Assembly: GCA_017562135.1 (NCBI GenBank)
Contig: QEYB01000466.1
Coordinates: 124,001-188,000 of the forward strand
DNA: 64,000 bases
Reading direction: 5' to 3'
Origin: Dipylidium caninum
Taxonomy: Eukaryota > Platyhelminthes > Cestoda > Cyclophyllidea > Dipylidiidae
Made by a program: the position numbers and the translations under genes. Below, in pieces: positions 11,758-23,700 of this stretch; the stretch's first letter is position 1, and each line of letters begins with the position of its first letter. A model generated the notes under the pieces. The model made no database searches. It worked only from the letters and a program-made list of their open reading frames with translations, and was not told the origin of the DNA.

Positions 11758-13845
11758 TCAAACCGAGATCTCAAAAGTTCCATCAGGGGCCTCTTCAGAG
11801 GAAATAATGCCAGTATTGCTGCGCTCCTGTTGCTGATTAAAGCGGTACTCACACAAACCCCGTGGCTGCTGGGACCCAAAATAGGGTTCAGTGGCTCCAG
11901 TCACATTATATGGCGGCTGCCGTGGCGCATAGTGTTGTATACGCTTGTCTTTCGAAGGGACACGAGGATTCAGCGGCTCTGTAGGGTTCGGGACTTGCTT
12001 AAAGGGATATTTTGCCAAGACACTGCTACCAGTAAAGGTGGATGTAGGGACCTGTTGTGTTTGCTGTAGTCTGCGGCGAGATGACTGAACGTCAACTCGA
12101 GGTGACTCGTCGAAAGCCTTGTGGCGGGAAGACAAAGAGGAAGCGTTAATGCCTTTCGGCACCACCAAAGGTGGTTGGCGTGTCTTGAGGATGGAAGAAG
12201 AGCGATTAGGTGAGTGAGGAGGCACAACAGGTGGACTAGCGTGCATTGAGTATACGACGGAGGGGCTGCACTCCATTTGGCTTCTGGGTGGTATTTGACC
12301 TGTCTGAGTTGTTTGTTCCTCTGCCAGATGCTTGCATGAGAATATACGTCCCGTTGCCTCACCAGGATTTATTTCATTTGGTTGCTCTAAAGAACGATAG
12401 GGAAATGCGCCCGGCAACTTCTCAGGATAGGAAACACCACCTGTAAGGCTATTTACATCCGGATATTGTGGATCTTCCCGTTTTCCAATTAATGGGAAGC
12501 CTGAAACATGTGCCAAGGACTTTTCTTCGTTGTTTAAACGCAGAAAAAAGTCTTTTGAGGATTGATTTGTGTCACCATCCAGACGGTTTCCGAGTTCTGA
12601 CATCACCATTGGTGGCTGAGAATCGGAAGTGTTTATTCGTGTGATAGTTGGACACACATCCGCCCTCTATAAACATAGGGGTAAAATGTAAAGACACGGC
12701 TATAGTTGGGAAAGCTTGTGATTAGGAGAAACCATACCCCGTTAACATCTTTCGCTCGTGACTTTTTGTGTGGTCGTCGCAATTTTTGGCGATATTTTGC
12801 TTGTAGGCTAAACTGCATCGCGGCACCGGTAACAGGTTTTCTTACCAAACTAGAAACAACTATAAGTTGCAAAGAATGCATGCTCACATTGGTTCAAGCG
12901 GCCTACAGCACAAGAAAGCGCAATTGCTGCACGGACCTTGATCAAACGGACTGTGATTGTCACCGTACTTCGAAGTAACCTGTAAATAAAATGGAGTAGT
13001 TAATGACAGTATCATAGTATTCAAAGTGAAGACGGTCAGACTCACTTGTTCATTTGTCGTAAGGCCGTTAAAAACAAGATAAATATGAAATCCCGTGAGT
13101 CCGACAACAGGGATGAAGATAAGACCCACAAGAATGAGAACAACATTTCTAAGGCTATAATATTAAGAATGATCATACGCTATAATACATTCTGTCGTCA
13201 TGAGGTTTTGTTGTCGCTCTAACACGAAAAGCAATGAGATGGCAAAAGTTATTATCATGTGAAAAGTGAGCGAAAACAGGAAGAAGAAAAAGAATCGATA
13301 ATTCCGCTTCCCAATGCAGTTGTTGACCCAAGGACAATGATGGTCGAATGTCTAGAACAAAACTGATACGGTTGAAGACTCTTACATCTATACAGTGTTT
13401 GCAAATGGAACAATGGGAGCACCGAGGTAGCCGATAAATCTCACAAGTGACACACCACTTAAGCCGGGTAGAAACACCATTGATCTGTACAGTTTTATAC
13501 ATAAGTGGTCTTGGTGGAGAAGACTTGTCATTGCTCATAACTTTTTCACCAGGCACACCTGTATCAAATAAATTAACAGTAGAGGAGAAATACCTCTAGG
13601 TAAATAGCCAGGATCCATAAAAGTAGCACGGGCAAAATTTGAAATCACATAAAAAAGTAAAATAAACTGAATAATAATGATAATATATCCATGCGTTTGG
13701 CTGAACTCCCAACATCTAGACATCGATGAGTGTATAATCGTTGAACATACACAAATATAAGATACAATGTAGATATCGTAAGAAGTAAGAACCAAGAAAC
13801 TAAGGCAGGCCCTATGTTCCTCGAAAAGAAAGCGCGACAGCCCAT
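11758..13845 (-). CDS. ZDHHC5/8: ZDHHC5/8-type protein S-palmitoyltransferase, 8 exons, about 592 aa
   Basis: Exons are 13845-13751, 13715-13594, 13558-13386, 13351-13179, 13148-13046, 12979-12888, 12849-12738 and 12666-11758; every junction is in phase. The enzyme attaches palmitate to cytosolic cysteines at the plasma membrane. Visible features in order: a first membrane span at about 11-32, a second at 42-59, the DPG motif at 66-68, and a Cys-rich zinc domain with [10 protein letters not shown]. The catalytic DHHC is at 133-136, followed by [16 protein letters not shown], two more spans, and the TTxE motif (TTNE, 218-221). Then come a PFDQG segment like the PaCCT motif and a juxtamembrane Cys cluster. 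The long disordered tail ends in GTFEISV, close to the GTTYEISV PDZ ligand of vertebrate ZDHHC5/8, which fixes the subfamily. ATG 13845 is the first Met after an in-frame TAA. Introns are only 30-71 nt. The acceptor of intron 1 could also lie 15 nt further on. Confidence 0.95.
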
Positions 13846-15903
13846 TATCCTTTTCAATATCAGGTCATCACAATAGCATCCTTAGCAGGCCTTCATAATG
13901 AGCGCTATGTTCGTATCAGACAGATGGGTTACTTGATAGTGAAAAAGGAATTAACTGCATTTTCAAAAATCTCTTGTAGTCAAAGAGATTTGAGTTAGAC
14001 TAATTTTATTATATCAAGTGCTTCCGACTATATTAATAGAAATCATGGTTAAACCATATCGCGCATAAAATCACAAACGTTAAAAAATCCATTAATCATA
14101 ATTACCCTTTCGTAAATTCTTTATCCTAAAAAACTAACTACAACCTGAACGATTTTTGTTAAGGAGACATAACCTCTTACATCATTGCGACTATTTGACT
14201 TTTTAAAATGCCAGCAGTAAAACATTGGGAACTGCTGCGAAGTTTGCCCGCGTCTGTTTTTAAAACAAAAAAACCATATATCCTGCAAAATGCTGAAACC
14301 GTCTAAACATTTTTCAATGCTAGTTGATAAACATCCATTTGCACCCTTTTCCTCGTTTGTGGCCACTGTCTGCTACATTCCGCGATACTGTGACGTTCGT
14401 GCGATTTAGGCGAGGACGTGGTTCCTTGAAGAAATTGTGGCTTGACTAAGGCAGCCTTCGCAATAAATGAAAGATATACTACCTTACGGCTTAGCTGTGT
14501 ATTTGATTAGATACGCTATCTACACTGCCCTTGTTTCTCTTGAAAACTGTTTTTCCTTGGATTAAAAGTGTATCTCGTTTGATTATACTATTTCGTCAAA
14601 AGATCCTTACAGTCTTTTTTGCCACTATCATGCCATGCACGGTATGTTTTATTAAGGGGTGAAGTAGATTTTTCTAGTAGCAATCTACCTGTGATGAAAT
14701 TGTATTAATTCGTGATCACTGATGAAATATGGCCCAGGCCACAAACGGATCAAAAAGTTAAACTAAAATTGGTAAACAGTTTGTGCTGGATATCAGCGCG
14801 AGTTTTCTTATCTAAATGGGGCCTTCGGTTCCCGGATAGGTTTTTCAAACTCGTCTATTTCTACACGTTCTGCACGTGCTTGTTGGAAGGCGTCTCTTTC
14901 AGAAGTTTGAGCTGGTTATGTGATTGAATTCATTAGTTGTTGCCTTTTCATACCAATGAGAAATGGAATTTATTTCAAAATATGCTTTTATGTAGCGGTC
15001 GGACTTGGCCGTACTTATAGACTTTTAATCTACGTTGATGTCAACATTGTGCATTAAATTATATGACGCAATGGGTTAATTATTCTAAAAATTCACATGC
15101 CATTCTTTGCGAAACGTCCAGTCCGGGCAACGCTCTTATCTCAGACGCTAAATCTTTTGGTAATTTAGTCCCTGTGCAATGACTTTAAGTCCACAAATAA
15201 ATTACGAGGCGGCTCTAAATCGTGACCGGTTTAATTATGGCTGAGGTAATGTGTTAGCAATGAAAAAACTCTCAGACATCTTAATATTCATAACTCCTAA
15301 CAGAACACCTAATTCGTGGGATTTGAGAAAATTACTTCGAACGTATCGTTCTTGGTGTCGCGTTTATTTCACTCCACTTCTGCCGCAAGTAGAACTGTTT
15401 TAGGTCGGGAACGTTCCTCTGCCTTATACAGCTTTCTTCTGTCAAAAACTCAGCTAACCAATCCACCCTACCTCCACGCTTATCTCTCGGTGACCGCTTT
15501 CCTAACGATTCACAACTCCATTACAAATAGGGTAGGGTCTAGTGTGAATAAGAGAATGCTTCCTTGATTAAATAAAGTGACTTACCTAAATAGTGGAATC
15601 ACTAATCCGCATTTCTTCATAGTTTCGATCACCCTGTGTGCCGTTGTAACAAACACAATGTACAACTTGCCTTTCCTCGCTAGGATCCATGGTAGGTATG
15701 CATCAACTGCATTTTCATTTTATTTTGTGCTTTTTACTACCAAATTACGCCAGCAGTAGTCCCCAGTTTCATTTCTTTCCTCTGCATCGTAGATTCACGA
15801 TTGGGGCTACTTGAGCGGTAACCACATTCACGGCGTGGCTCAATTTTTTGTAAAAATTCGTGTGACTGCGGCGAAATGTGCACTTGAGGGAATAAATTCA
15901 ACA

Positions 15904-15925
15904 TGTGTGTGTGTGTGTGTGTGTG
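15904..15925. repeat. (TG)n microsatellite
   Basis: About eleven TG units in a row, plain dinucleotide repeat in non-coding DNA. Confidence 0.95.
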
Positions 15926-17625
15926 CGTGCCTACTCGGATACTTTACTGCCCTTCCGCTCGAATCCTTCACCTTTTTTATCAGGTCGTATATTTAGTATG
16001 CCTAAAGCATTGCAACCCAACCCTGTCCTTGACCCGTAAACTCCTCCATTCTCAAACCCATTAAATGCAGGCATTGAAAAGTAGAGTTACCCGATGTCAA
16101 TCACCATCTGTACGGGGAATTTAATCATTCACCCTATTCCTTACACCCTTCAGGCAAGTCGACAAAGCAGCTTCACTTTGCTCAAGGTAAGTCTATTTAC
16201 CTGACATTTCTTAGCATTCACAGTATTTCCAACTCTTATAAATATTCAACACTTTCGACTCTGACGACGAACATTCCTGTCCGTGAATCGCAGTAACGGA
16301 GGTGTGGAGAGAACTTAATATCCACTTTTGAGGGTTCTCACCCACAAAATACTTGTCGTCGCCTTATCGGCTTAGTCTTATGACAATTTTATGTTTGTAG
16401 GTTTAGTTAATCCAACCTCATTTGGTCTTTTCCTCCTTTAGCACAGTCCCCGTATCTTAACTGTTTATACAGACGTTACAGCAAGGTTTACACAGACAAA
16501 CTTTAATGCATTTTTGTTAGGCAATCAAATGCTGAAATTCATTTTATATCTCGATTTTGAGATCGTGGACCGTTTTTGTCAGTCGGAGGGTTCTTTCGTC
16601 TCCCTTGGTCATCAAAAAGGAAATATCTGAATGTCTGAAGGAGTGTAAATTACCAAGTTGTTAAGTAGCAGCTGATTCTCTGTTTATCGCTTCTCTCGCC
16701 TCACCATGTTAAGGCTCGCATTACAGTCATAGTCGAAATAGACTTTTCTCAATAAAAGTCTCAGCTTAAAGAACAGTTAATTCGAGGTCAGAAACTGCAT
16801 AAGTGGTAAAGTATGTTTCGTCTTTACCGGTGGCTTCAGTTATGTTCAAATCTCATGTGAACCACCTCAGTGAAAACTCAATTTTCCGTAAACGTGTCCA
16901 CAAATGCCTCTCGTCAAGGATTACCTCAGCAGGCTGCATGGCAAATAGCAGGATTTATCATAATCACCATTAATGTATTATCAAAATCATCCTTCTAACT
17001 ACACGGAAAAAGGGTTGCCATGGTCGAGGAAGGAGACATATGGCATAAGCGGAGTCGAACCATCAAATTTCTACTCTTTCGGTAGACAGAGAGTCTATTT
17101 CGGGCTCGTAGGCTCTTTCTGCCCTGTCAGAGAGGGTTGAGAGAAAAGAAGAAAAAAACGCAACAATAAGCATTTAGAAACCATCATCTTTATTTTACTT
17201 TGCGATTTTTGATGCCTAAATCACGAATAGGAAAAGAGTGATAGTAAAAGTGGAGGGCGAGGGGAAGAGTATGAAGACTTGGGAAGTCGGAAGGCGGGGT
17301 GTGAAGCCCAAAATGTTGCTTTTAGTTCTCAAAGAATGACAGAAAGGATAGAGGCAGTGATATTCCATTATCAGCCGCTTCTCGTCACATTCAAACTTGG
17401 CCTGCCTTGTAAGGGTTCAAAATGCCGAAGCTTCTCCAGGACTGCCTCGATGAAAGCCTAATGGGAGGAGAAAAGTATTTCCCGTAACAGGGCCACCGTT
17501 CATGCATAATACCCTACGGAGCATTCCCCACTTTAATTCTACTGCCTCCTATCACTTCATTGTTCCTCTCCGATATACTGACATTAGTCTATTGACAGCA
17601 TAAAAAATTTTGTGATGTTCAATAC

Positions 17626-17754
17626 TGCATTTGAATAGTTGCATTCCACCCTTCCTCGGTAAACCGAAATGCTGCTGATGCTACCACAAACAGGCAGAGG
17701 CCGAGTATGACCAACATGAGAGTTTTTAAGGAAGTGCCTGCTTGTAGATCGTGT
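17626..17754 (-). other. Weak candidate exon with one membrane segment
   Basis: The minus strand is open between an acceptor (GTTATAAATAG) and a possible donor (GTATTG), 129 bases, phase 2 at both ends. It encodes a hydrophobic span (LMLVILGLCLFVVASAAF) followed by RFTEEGWN. The order span, aromatic residue, Glu-Gly-Trp is reminiscent of the M3-to-P2 region of two-pore potassium channels. The selectivity filter that would prove it is not present and no neighbouring exon was found. Confidence 0.2.
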
Positions 17755-19319
17755 CTATTTATAACACAAGAAAGGTTACATTTTGTAGTCATCTCGCGGA
17801 GGCTCGACTTTTGACGGTTGGGCAACTGGACCAGAAGTAGCATAGGCGAGTTAAACGAAAAAGATTGTACAGAGTCGAGTTTTGAAGAATTTGTATGCTG
17901 AGAGCGCATGAGAGTAGGGAAACCAGCCCGGCGCCAAAGGGGAATTCATCATATTTCGAGTTATCCAAGCTCCAGAAACACACTGACAACTTCACAGCAA
18001 TAATTTATTCTTCAGTCTTAGGATTATAGCACAAATGCAGTAAAATTCTCTTCGTATGTCAGACCCACTTTCACCTGCACAGAGCAACTTGTACGGATTG
18101 CGTAGGGGAGGATTCCAGGAAGGAAAGTAAAGAGTGAAAATACCCTTAAAGATATTTTTCGTCATCATCGAAGGTAAGTTTTGGCCTTTAATGCAAAACC
18201 TTCAGCCGGCTTGGAAACTAATTACTTTGACCCGCAGGTGACTTTGTGTGGTAGTGTGCGCCGGTGGGTGGTCTTCGTGATTTTTGATGCTCGTTTGATG
18301 CAAAAAATACTGAAATTTTCTAAACACTCTTCAACTTTTCATTCAACACTGCCATTAACTAGATTCACTCTGTCCAACACCTGCATCTGAGCTCATTCGT
18401 TTTTGGTCCAAAATTTTCCCAACCGATCGTGTCTAAGTTCAAGCCGATTAGTGGCCCACAAGTTTGTACCTCCATCCCATTTTCACGGGAGATTTGCGTC
18501 AGAGAAAGTCATGGCAACACATTCACAGACATTATGCTTGCTTCAGGTGGTGTGTACCATCGAAACCAACGATAACTTATCTACGTCTTGTGTGTCTCCT
18601 TCTAGGAGACAAATAAATGCATTGGCTTCTAATGCAAAGTTCTATCTTAAAGGGCGAAAAAAGAAAGCTATATCGGTCTAGCATGGCTCAACTTTAAAGT
18701 GTTGTACCATCTTCACGAACGCCTTCTTCACCTTCAAATGAACTATACGAGTGCCTGGGGAAGCAGGACTTCAAGCTCTGTGAATAAGTGTGAGAAAGCT
18801 CATTTTGGGTTACCATTCAATTGTGATGTCGTGACTGTTGCCGTATCATATTAGACCTCAAATACAAAGAAGATTGTGAAAATGGAGTGACGATAAAGTA
18901 GCCCCGAAAGTGTCTTGTTTTAATGACCACTCTTTGATCACATTCTCAGCCATTCCGCGTTCCATTTGTACCTTGTACGTTGACCTCCATGCTTATTAAG
19001 GTGGTGTCTCTTTCGCATGGTCATTCGTCAATCACTTGTCATTTTTATGCGCATCTAATTTAAATCATCCGCTTAGCAACAGGTTTAGTTTACTTCTATG
19101 ACAGTAGTGAGGTTATTGAAGGAACTTAGGTGACATTTGGACCGTGAAGGAGGGTAGGGAGCGCGGTTAGCGTCAGGGAGAAAGCCTTGAGAGAAATTAA
19201 ATCCGACCTTCGCCCCACTTCCTCCTCCTCTGCCCTCCCAATTTCCCTCTGATGCGAGGCGATGACGCAGTGACGCGCGAAAGGCGATGAAACAATGGGC
19301 GTTTTTTGAAGCAAAGTAA

Positions 19320-19346
19320 AGAGAGAGTGTGAGAGAGAGAGAGAGG
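19320..19346. repeat. GA-rich microsatellite
   Basis: Imperfect GA repeat interrupted by GTGT, in non-coding sequence. Confidence 0.85.
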
Positions 19347-20687
19347 GTAAAGTCATCACAAAACCTTGTAATAATGTATGGTTTAAATTCTAAATTCAGC
19401 AAAATGCTAACCAGGACGTGGGAAAGTGGGCGCATCCCAACGGAATGGCCGAGAGACTCAGAGCAGGTAATGATCGAGGCCAAAGGCTGGTGAGACGGTA
19501 TCGAAGTCTTGTCACCAGTCTGCTAAACAACCGTGGTTTGCCCATTAACTTTCAGATAATAATTCAACCGCTATTCGTTGCCTATTTTGACCGACTGAAA
19601 ATTAAAACATATGGGCACAAACATTACTGTAGCGGCGTCTCAAAAGCTCCACAAAAAGAAAATGGTTGCCCAGTCACGAAGGAATTGATGGAAGGGCGAT
19701 TATATATGCCAAGTCCGTACTTCCCACTTTATTTGGGCACAAAAGTCACATTCTGCCATGCAATCCGCCGACTTTATAGTTGTTTAAAAGAAGCTCACGA
19801 TCCCATACCACCCGACCGGGGGATGAGGAAATAAGCAATAAGCGGCTTTGGGAGTAATGATAAACTTCTACGTACTTCTCTTAGTTGGGCAAGCAGTCTG
19901 AAAACGAGAGAAGGTGGTGGACGACTTTGTCCCTCAAAATAATCGTATGGCGCTTTTATTCCCCGTGCCAATGTAATTTGCCAGCACTTGGGAGCTTTGA
20001 GCCAACTCACGCCCAGTAACAAGCACCAAAGTTGTACAAATGGAATTACTTTTATACCGGAAGCCTGAGCTGGAAAGCAAGTTGAAGGCGGATAAATATT
20101 GTTTCCAAATGAAGCACTTCCGTAGTAAGGCCATCCTTTCATCTACCAAAGTAGTTGAAAGGAAATCAAGGCCGTAAATTGTACTGTCTTTAAAAAAGTC
20201 GGGAAAGTTGCTGAGATTGAGAAGATTGTCCAACACTCTCCTAACCATGTGTTATACATTTTTCTCTTGCCATAATAGATGATTTTCTGCAAAATGTAAC
20301 CTTTCTATGCACAGAACTTCAACAGTAGGCATCTCAACACGTAGATGGGGGCGAGGAATATGAAATGTTACGCGGTTTAGTGCGAAGCTGGGAAAACAGT
20401 GTATAGCGATAAATTTGGCCATAGATGTGGCGGTTCTGTGTCAAACAACGGGTGTCCTCCGTCAGTATCGCACTCTCGATCGGTCGAGATTTCGACAAAA
20501 AGCCAATCAGATATGGCAAAGCCACATAAAAAAGTTATGGAAAAAGCGGACGAGCACTTTAGGCCAGGCGATTTGATCGGGTATGCAGGTGGTCATTGGC
20601 CCGAAACCCCATCGAAGTGTCTGCAGGGCGTCGACGTGCGTAGGCAAGCGAGGCACTTCACAAATTATCTCCTCGCCCCCCACCTCC

Positions 20688-20797
20688 GCTTTGCCCCGTC
20701 CCGCCTGGTCCAGTCCGGCTTCGCCCCGCCCCCGCCCCGTCCCCGTCCCGTCTCCGTCCCCGTCCCCGTCCCGTCCCGTCCCCGCCCCGTCTCCACC
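20688..20797. repeat. C-rich CCCCGTCCCGTC minisatellite, G-quadruplex-prone on the minus strand
   Basis: About 110 bases made almost only of C-runs of three to five separated by GT, GC or TCT. The complementary strand therefore carries many closely spaced G-runs, the sequence condition for G-quadruplex folding. Open frames crossing it on either strand are low-complexity artefacts. Confidence 0.85.
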
Positions 20798-23700
20798 GCT
20801 ACTCGAATGTGTGCGTACGAATGACAGACGAATAATATCCCACGCAATACAGCCTCATCATTATGCTAAAGCCAAGTAAATGAATGCTAGTTGCACTATT
20901 TCGCTACTCTGTCAGGCTATAACCCGGCTTATATGGCGAATTTGTCCTCGTCCTATTAACTGTGCCGACTTTAAATGTCTGATTCGTGGTGACAAATGAT
21001 TTACACACGGATTCAGAATAGAAAAGGAGGATGAGAGCCAGGTGGGAGAATATGGGACTTCTCCTCGACACCAACTCAGCCAGTTGTGCCCGACCCACCA
21101 CATTTTGTTAACACTCTTCGTTTTCAGTGTATCAAAGTGTAAAATTTAGTGATGAGAAACTGCCTATTCCCGAATAGCCCATTAGGGGCTGAAATACCCT
21201 AAAATTACCCCGAAAATCAGCGTATTGTCACATGGGGACGGTCTCAGGCAAGACTTCCAAATTTACAGGAATTGGAGGAGGAGAATTAATAATCTGTCAT
21301 TCCTCAAGATACCACTATTGCTCCCATCATTCAGCACTTACTCCATCTCGAAGGTGGTTTTGACACTTCAAAGCCTACGCTATAAGCTCAGACAACAAGG
21401 TGGACTATCACAAGAATGGCTGAGTCAATGTCGCTAAGCATTGTGGATGAAATATGTTTAGGCAGAGGAAGAATAAAGGGTTCTCCGAGGCACTCATGAG
21501 GCGGCGCTCAGTCGAGAGTGGAATAACTTTAGTTTGGGAAAGGGGGAAAAAGCCAAGTACAACAATGAGGGTGGATGGACGCAGGGAATGTGTTTAGTTA
21601 ATCAGATTTGGATGAGACTCTTGCCTCGAATAAGCAAATATCCCCGACCGCTTCCCCTTGTGATGAGAGGATATAAATTGATAATTTCCTTAGGCAATTC
21701 CTTAGCCAAGATGTCTAACTGCCGATTGTCTCGAGAAGGGACATCATCAGGGCATGTAAATTGGTTGGGAGGAGAGAAGTGGCCTGCACACCGAAACGAT
21801 TTTACGAAGGCCAAAAGACGTAGTCACGATGGACAGATGACTGGAATGTGGCATGAAAGTTGAAGGATTTAAATTTGTTTCCCATAAAACTTCAGATTGA
21901 TTGTGAAACGATAAGTGTCCGTGGGCAAATGGTGTGCCTCAGAATATATACCTCCTGGGAATGGTTTTAAGGCACGCAAGTCTAACCTCGTTGTAACCAT
22001 TTCACATATCATTTCGTCAACCTACCAACCTAAAATCGAATATTTGGGCGTAAAAAAATCCTGTTCTGCTCTCAGGCTCATTTAATAAACCCGAAATTAT
22101 CTCTTCTTTGTTATTCCGAGATCGGACGACTTTCTTGGCTGCCAATTTTTTGTGTCTCGCTCTGGTCTCTCGGAGGATAGCCCAACCAACTCCTAAGGCC
22201 CGCAGTTAAATGAGACGAAGTAGAAAACAAAAAGAAAAAACGGAAAGATGACATCTCTTAGCAGTCTTTATGCCATTGCGGACATTTGATTAGTACGCTG
22301 ACTGCGGTATACACCACTGGAGTTTTTGGACGGCGCCGGAGCGAATTACAAGAGTTTGCCCAATTTCCGCTGTTTTGTTCTATGGAGACCCAAGGCAATA
22401 AGACAACCATTAAATAATAGGTTAATTAAACCTTCATTTAGCGCTTCCCACCCTCTACAAAATGACTATTCCCCTGTAAGTGATAGTTTATTGAAGAGGT
22501 GAGCCTTTGGGCCTTATTAAAGTTCTCTTTAGGACGGAATATGTCTTTTTCTTTACCTCAGTCTTTACGATCTCCCGTAAAAAGAAAATACCAACCGAAT
22601 TTTTGAGTAAGTTCCAAATTGCAATTTCGAGCACACGACAATGATGGAAATAACAGATGAGAACGTGCGTGTGAGCGTGTGTGAGTGTGCGTGTGTTACC
22701 TCGAAGACACCGAGTGTGAGTAGGTTTCTTTGCAGAAGGAAGGAGATAAAAAAACAATGTCAGTGTAGATGTGCACCTACTCATACATTCTCTAAGTGAT
22801 TGGAGTGGGCGCCCCAACTAGAATTTCTGTCCAAACTGTCTTAATGCCTTTAGATCTGCCAGTAAGTCTTCATCAAGCTGAAAATCCGTCGTCGTGGTAT
22901 AACCCGAAGTGACTTTTACGGCTTAAGCAAAATTTAGCGGGATTTAAACGTTTCTTTCAATCCTCAACGCTTACAACCTCTCTCCACGCTTGGTGAAAGC
23001 AGGCCATAAAGTTCCCTATCGAGATGGTCGAGACGGGGGGAAAGGGCGTGTGAAACGCATGAAATAAAATGCTTCTGGACTAATTTAGCGGTTGTATGTC
23101 GCTGTTGTTCCACCTTTACGGAAAGAAATTTTTATGCTAATAAGAGTTGTGGAAAAAAATTCATTTTCAGCAGTGTGGATGAATGCATTAATGCACTTAA
23201 AGTTGATCAGATTTCATAGTGGGGAAAAAAATAGGTTTAAATAATAGAAGTCCAGAAGTTGCTAGGTGCATAGACAAGGAAGCTGAGATAGGAGACAAAT
23301 TCCAATGTATTTGGCAAACAGCATAAAATGAAAGAAAAATTTGACCCTGGACGCTGTCGATTCCCGACTTTCTTACATTCCTCAACCATGCCAACAGCCC
23401 CGTTATTTCGCGTTTAGTTATAAATAATAGATGTGATGTGGTGAGCATAAAACTCGAAGTTGGCATGTTGCCCTACGCTTCTTCCCGCCCTCCTAAACCT
23501 CTGACTGGGGCTGTTGAAAGACATCAAAGCCACAATTGTTTGTTGAGACCTCCGCACTAAGGCGGCATTCGTTACACCCCCTGGCCAACTGATCCGCGTA
23601 GGGTTATTACTTCTACATGCTAAATAATTTACCCATTTATGCATTCCGCATTAAGGTGAGAATAGAGGAGAGAGCGTTGATCTTTTCTTCACTTTTCTCA

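Noticed and set aside
3278..13845. STK11IP as the identity of the leucine-rich-repeat gene.
   Set aside because: The repeats resemble STK11IP too, but the upstream exons encode a PX domain and the linker typical of nischarin.
17036..17110. tRNA-like B box (GGTTCGACTCC) on the minus strand.
   Set aside because: The T-stem pairs poorly and no matching 5' acceptor strand or anticodon arm lies at the right distance.
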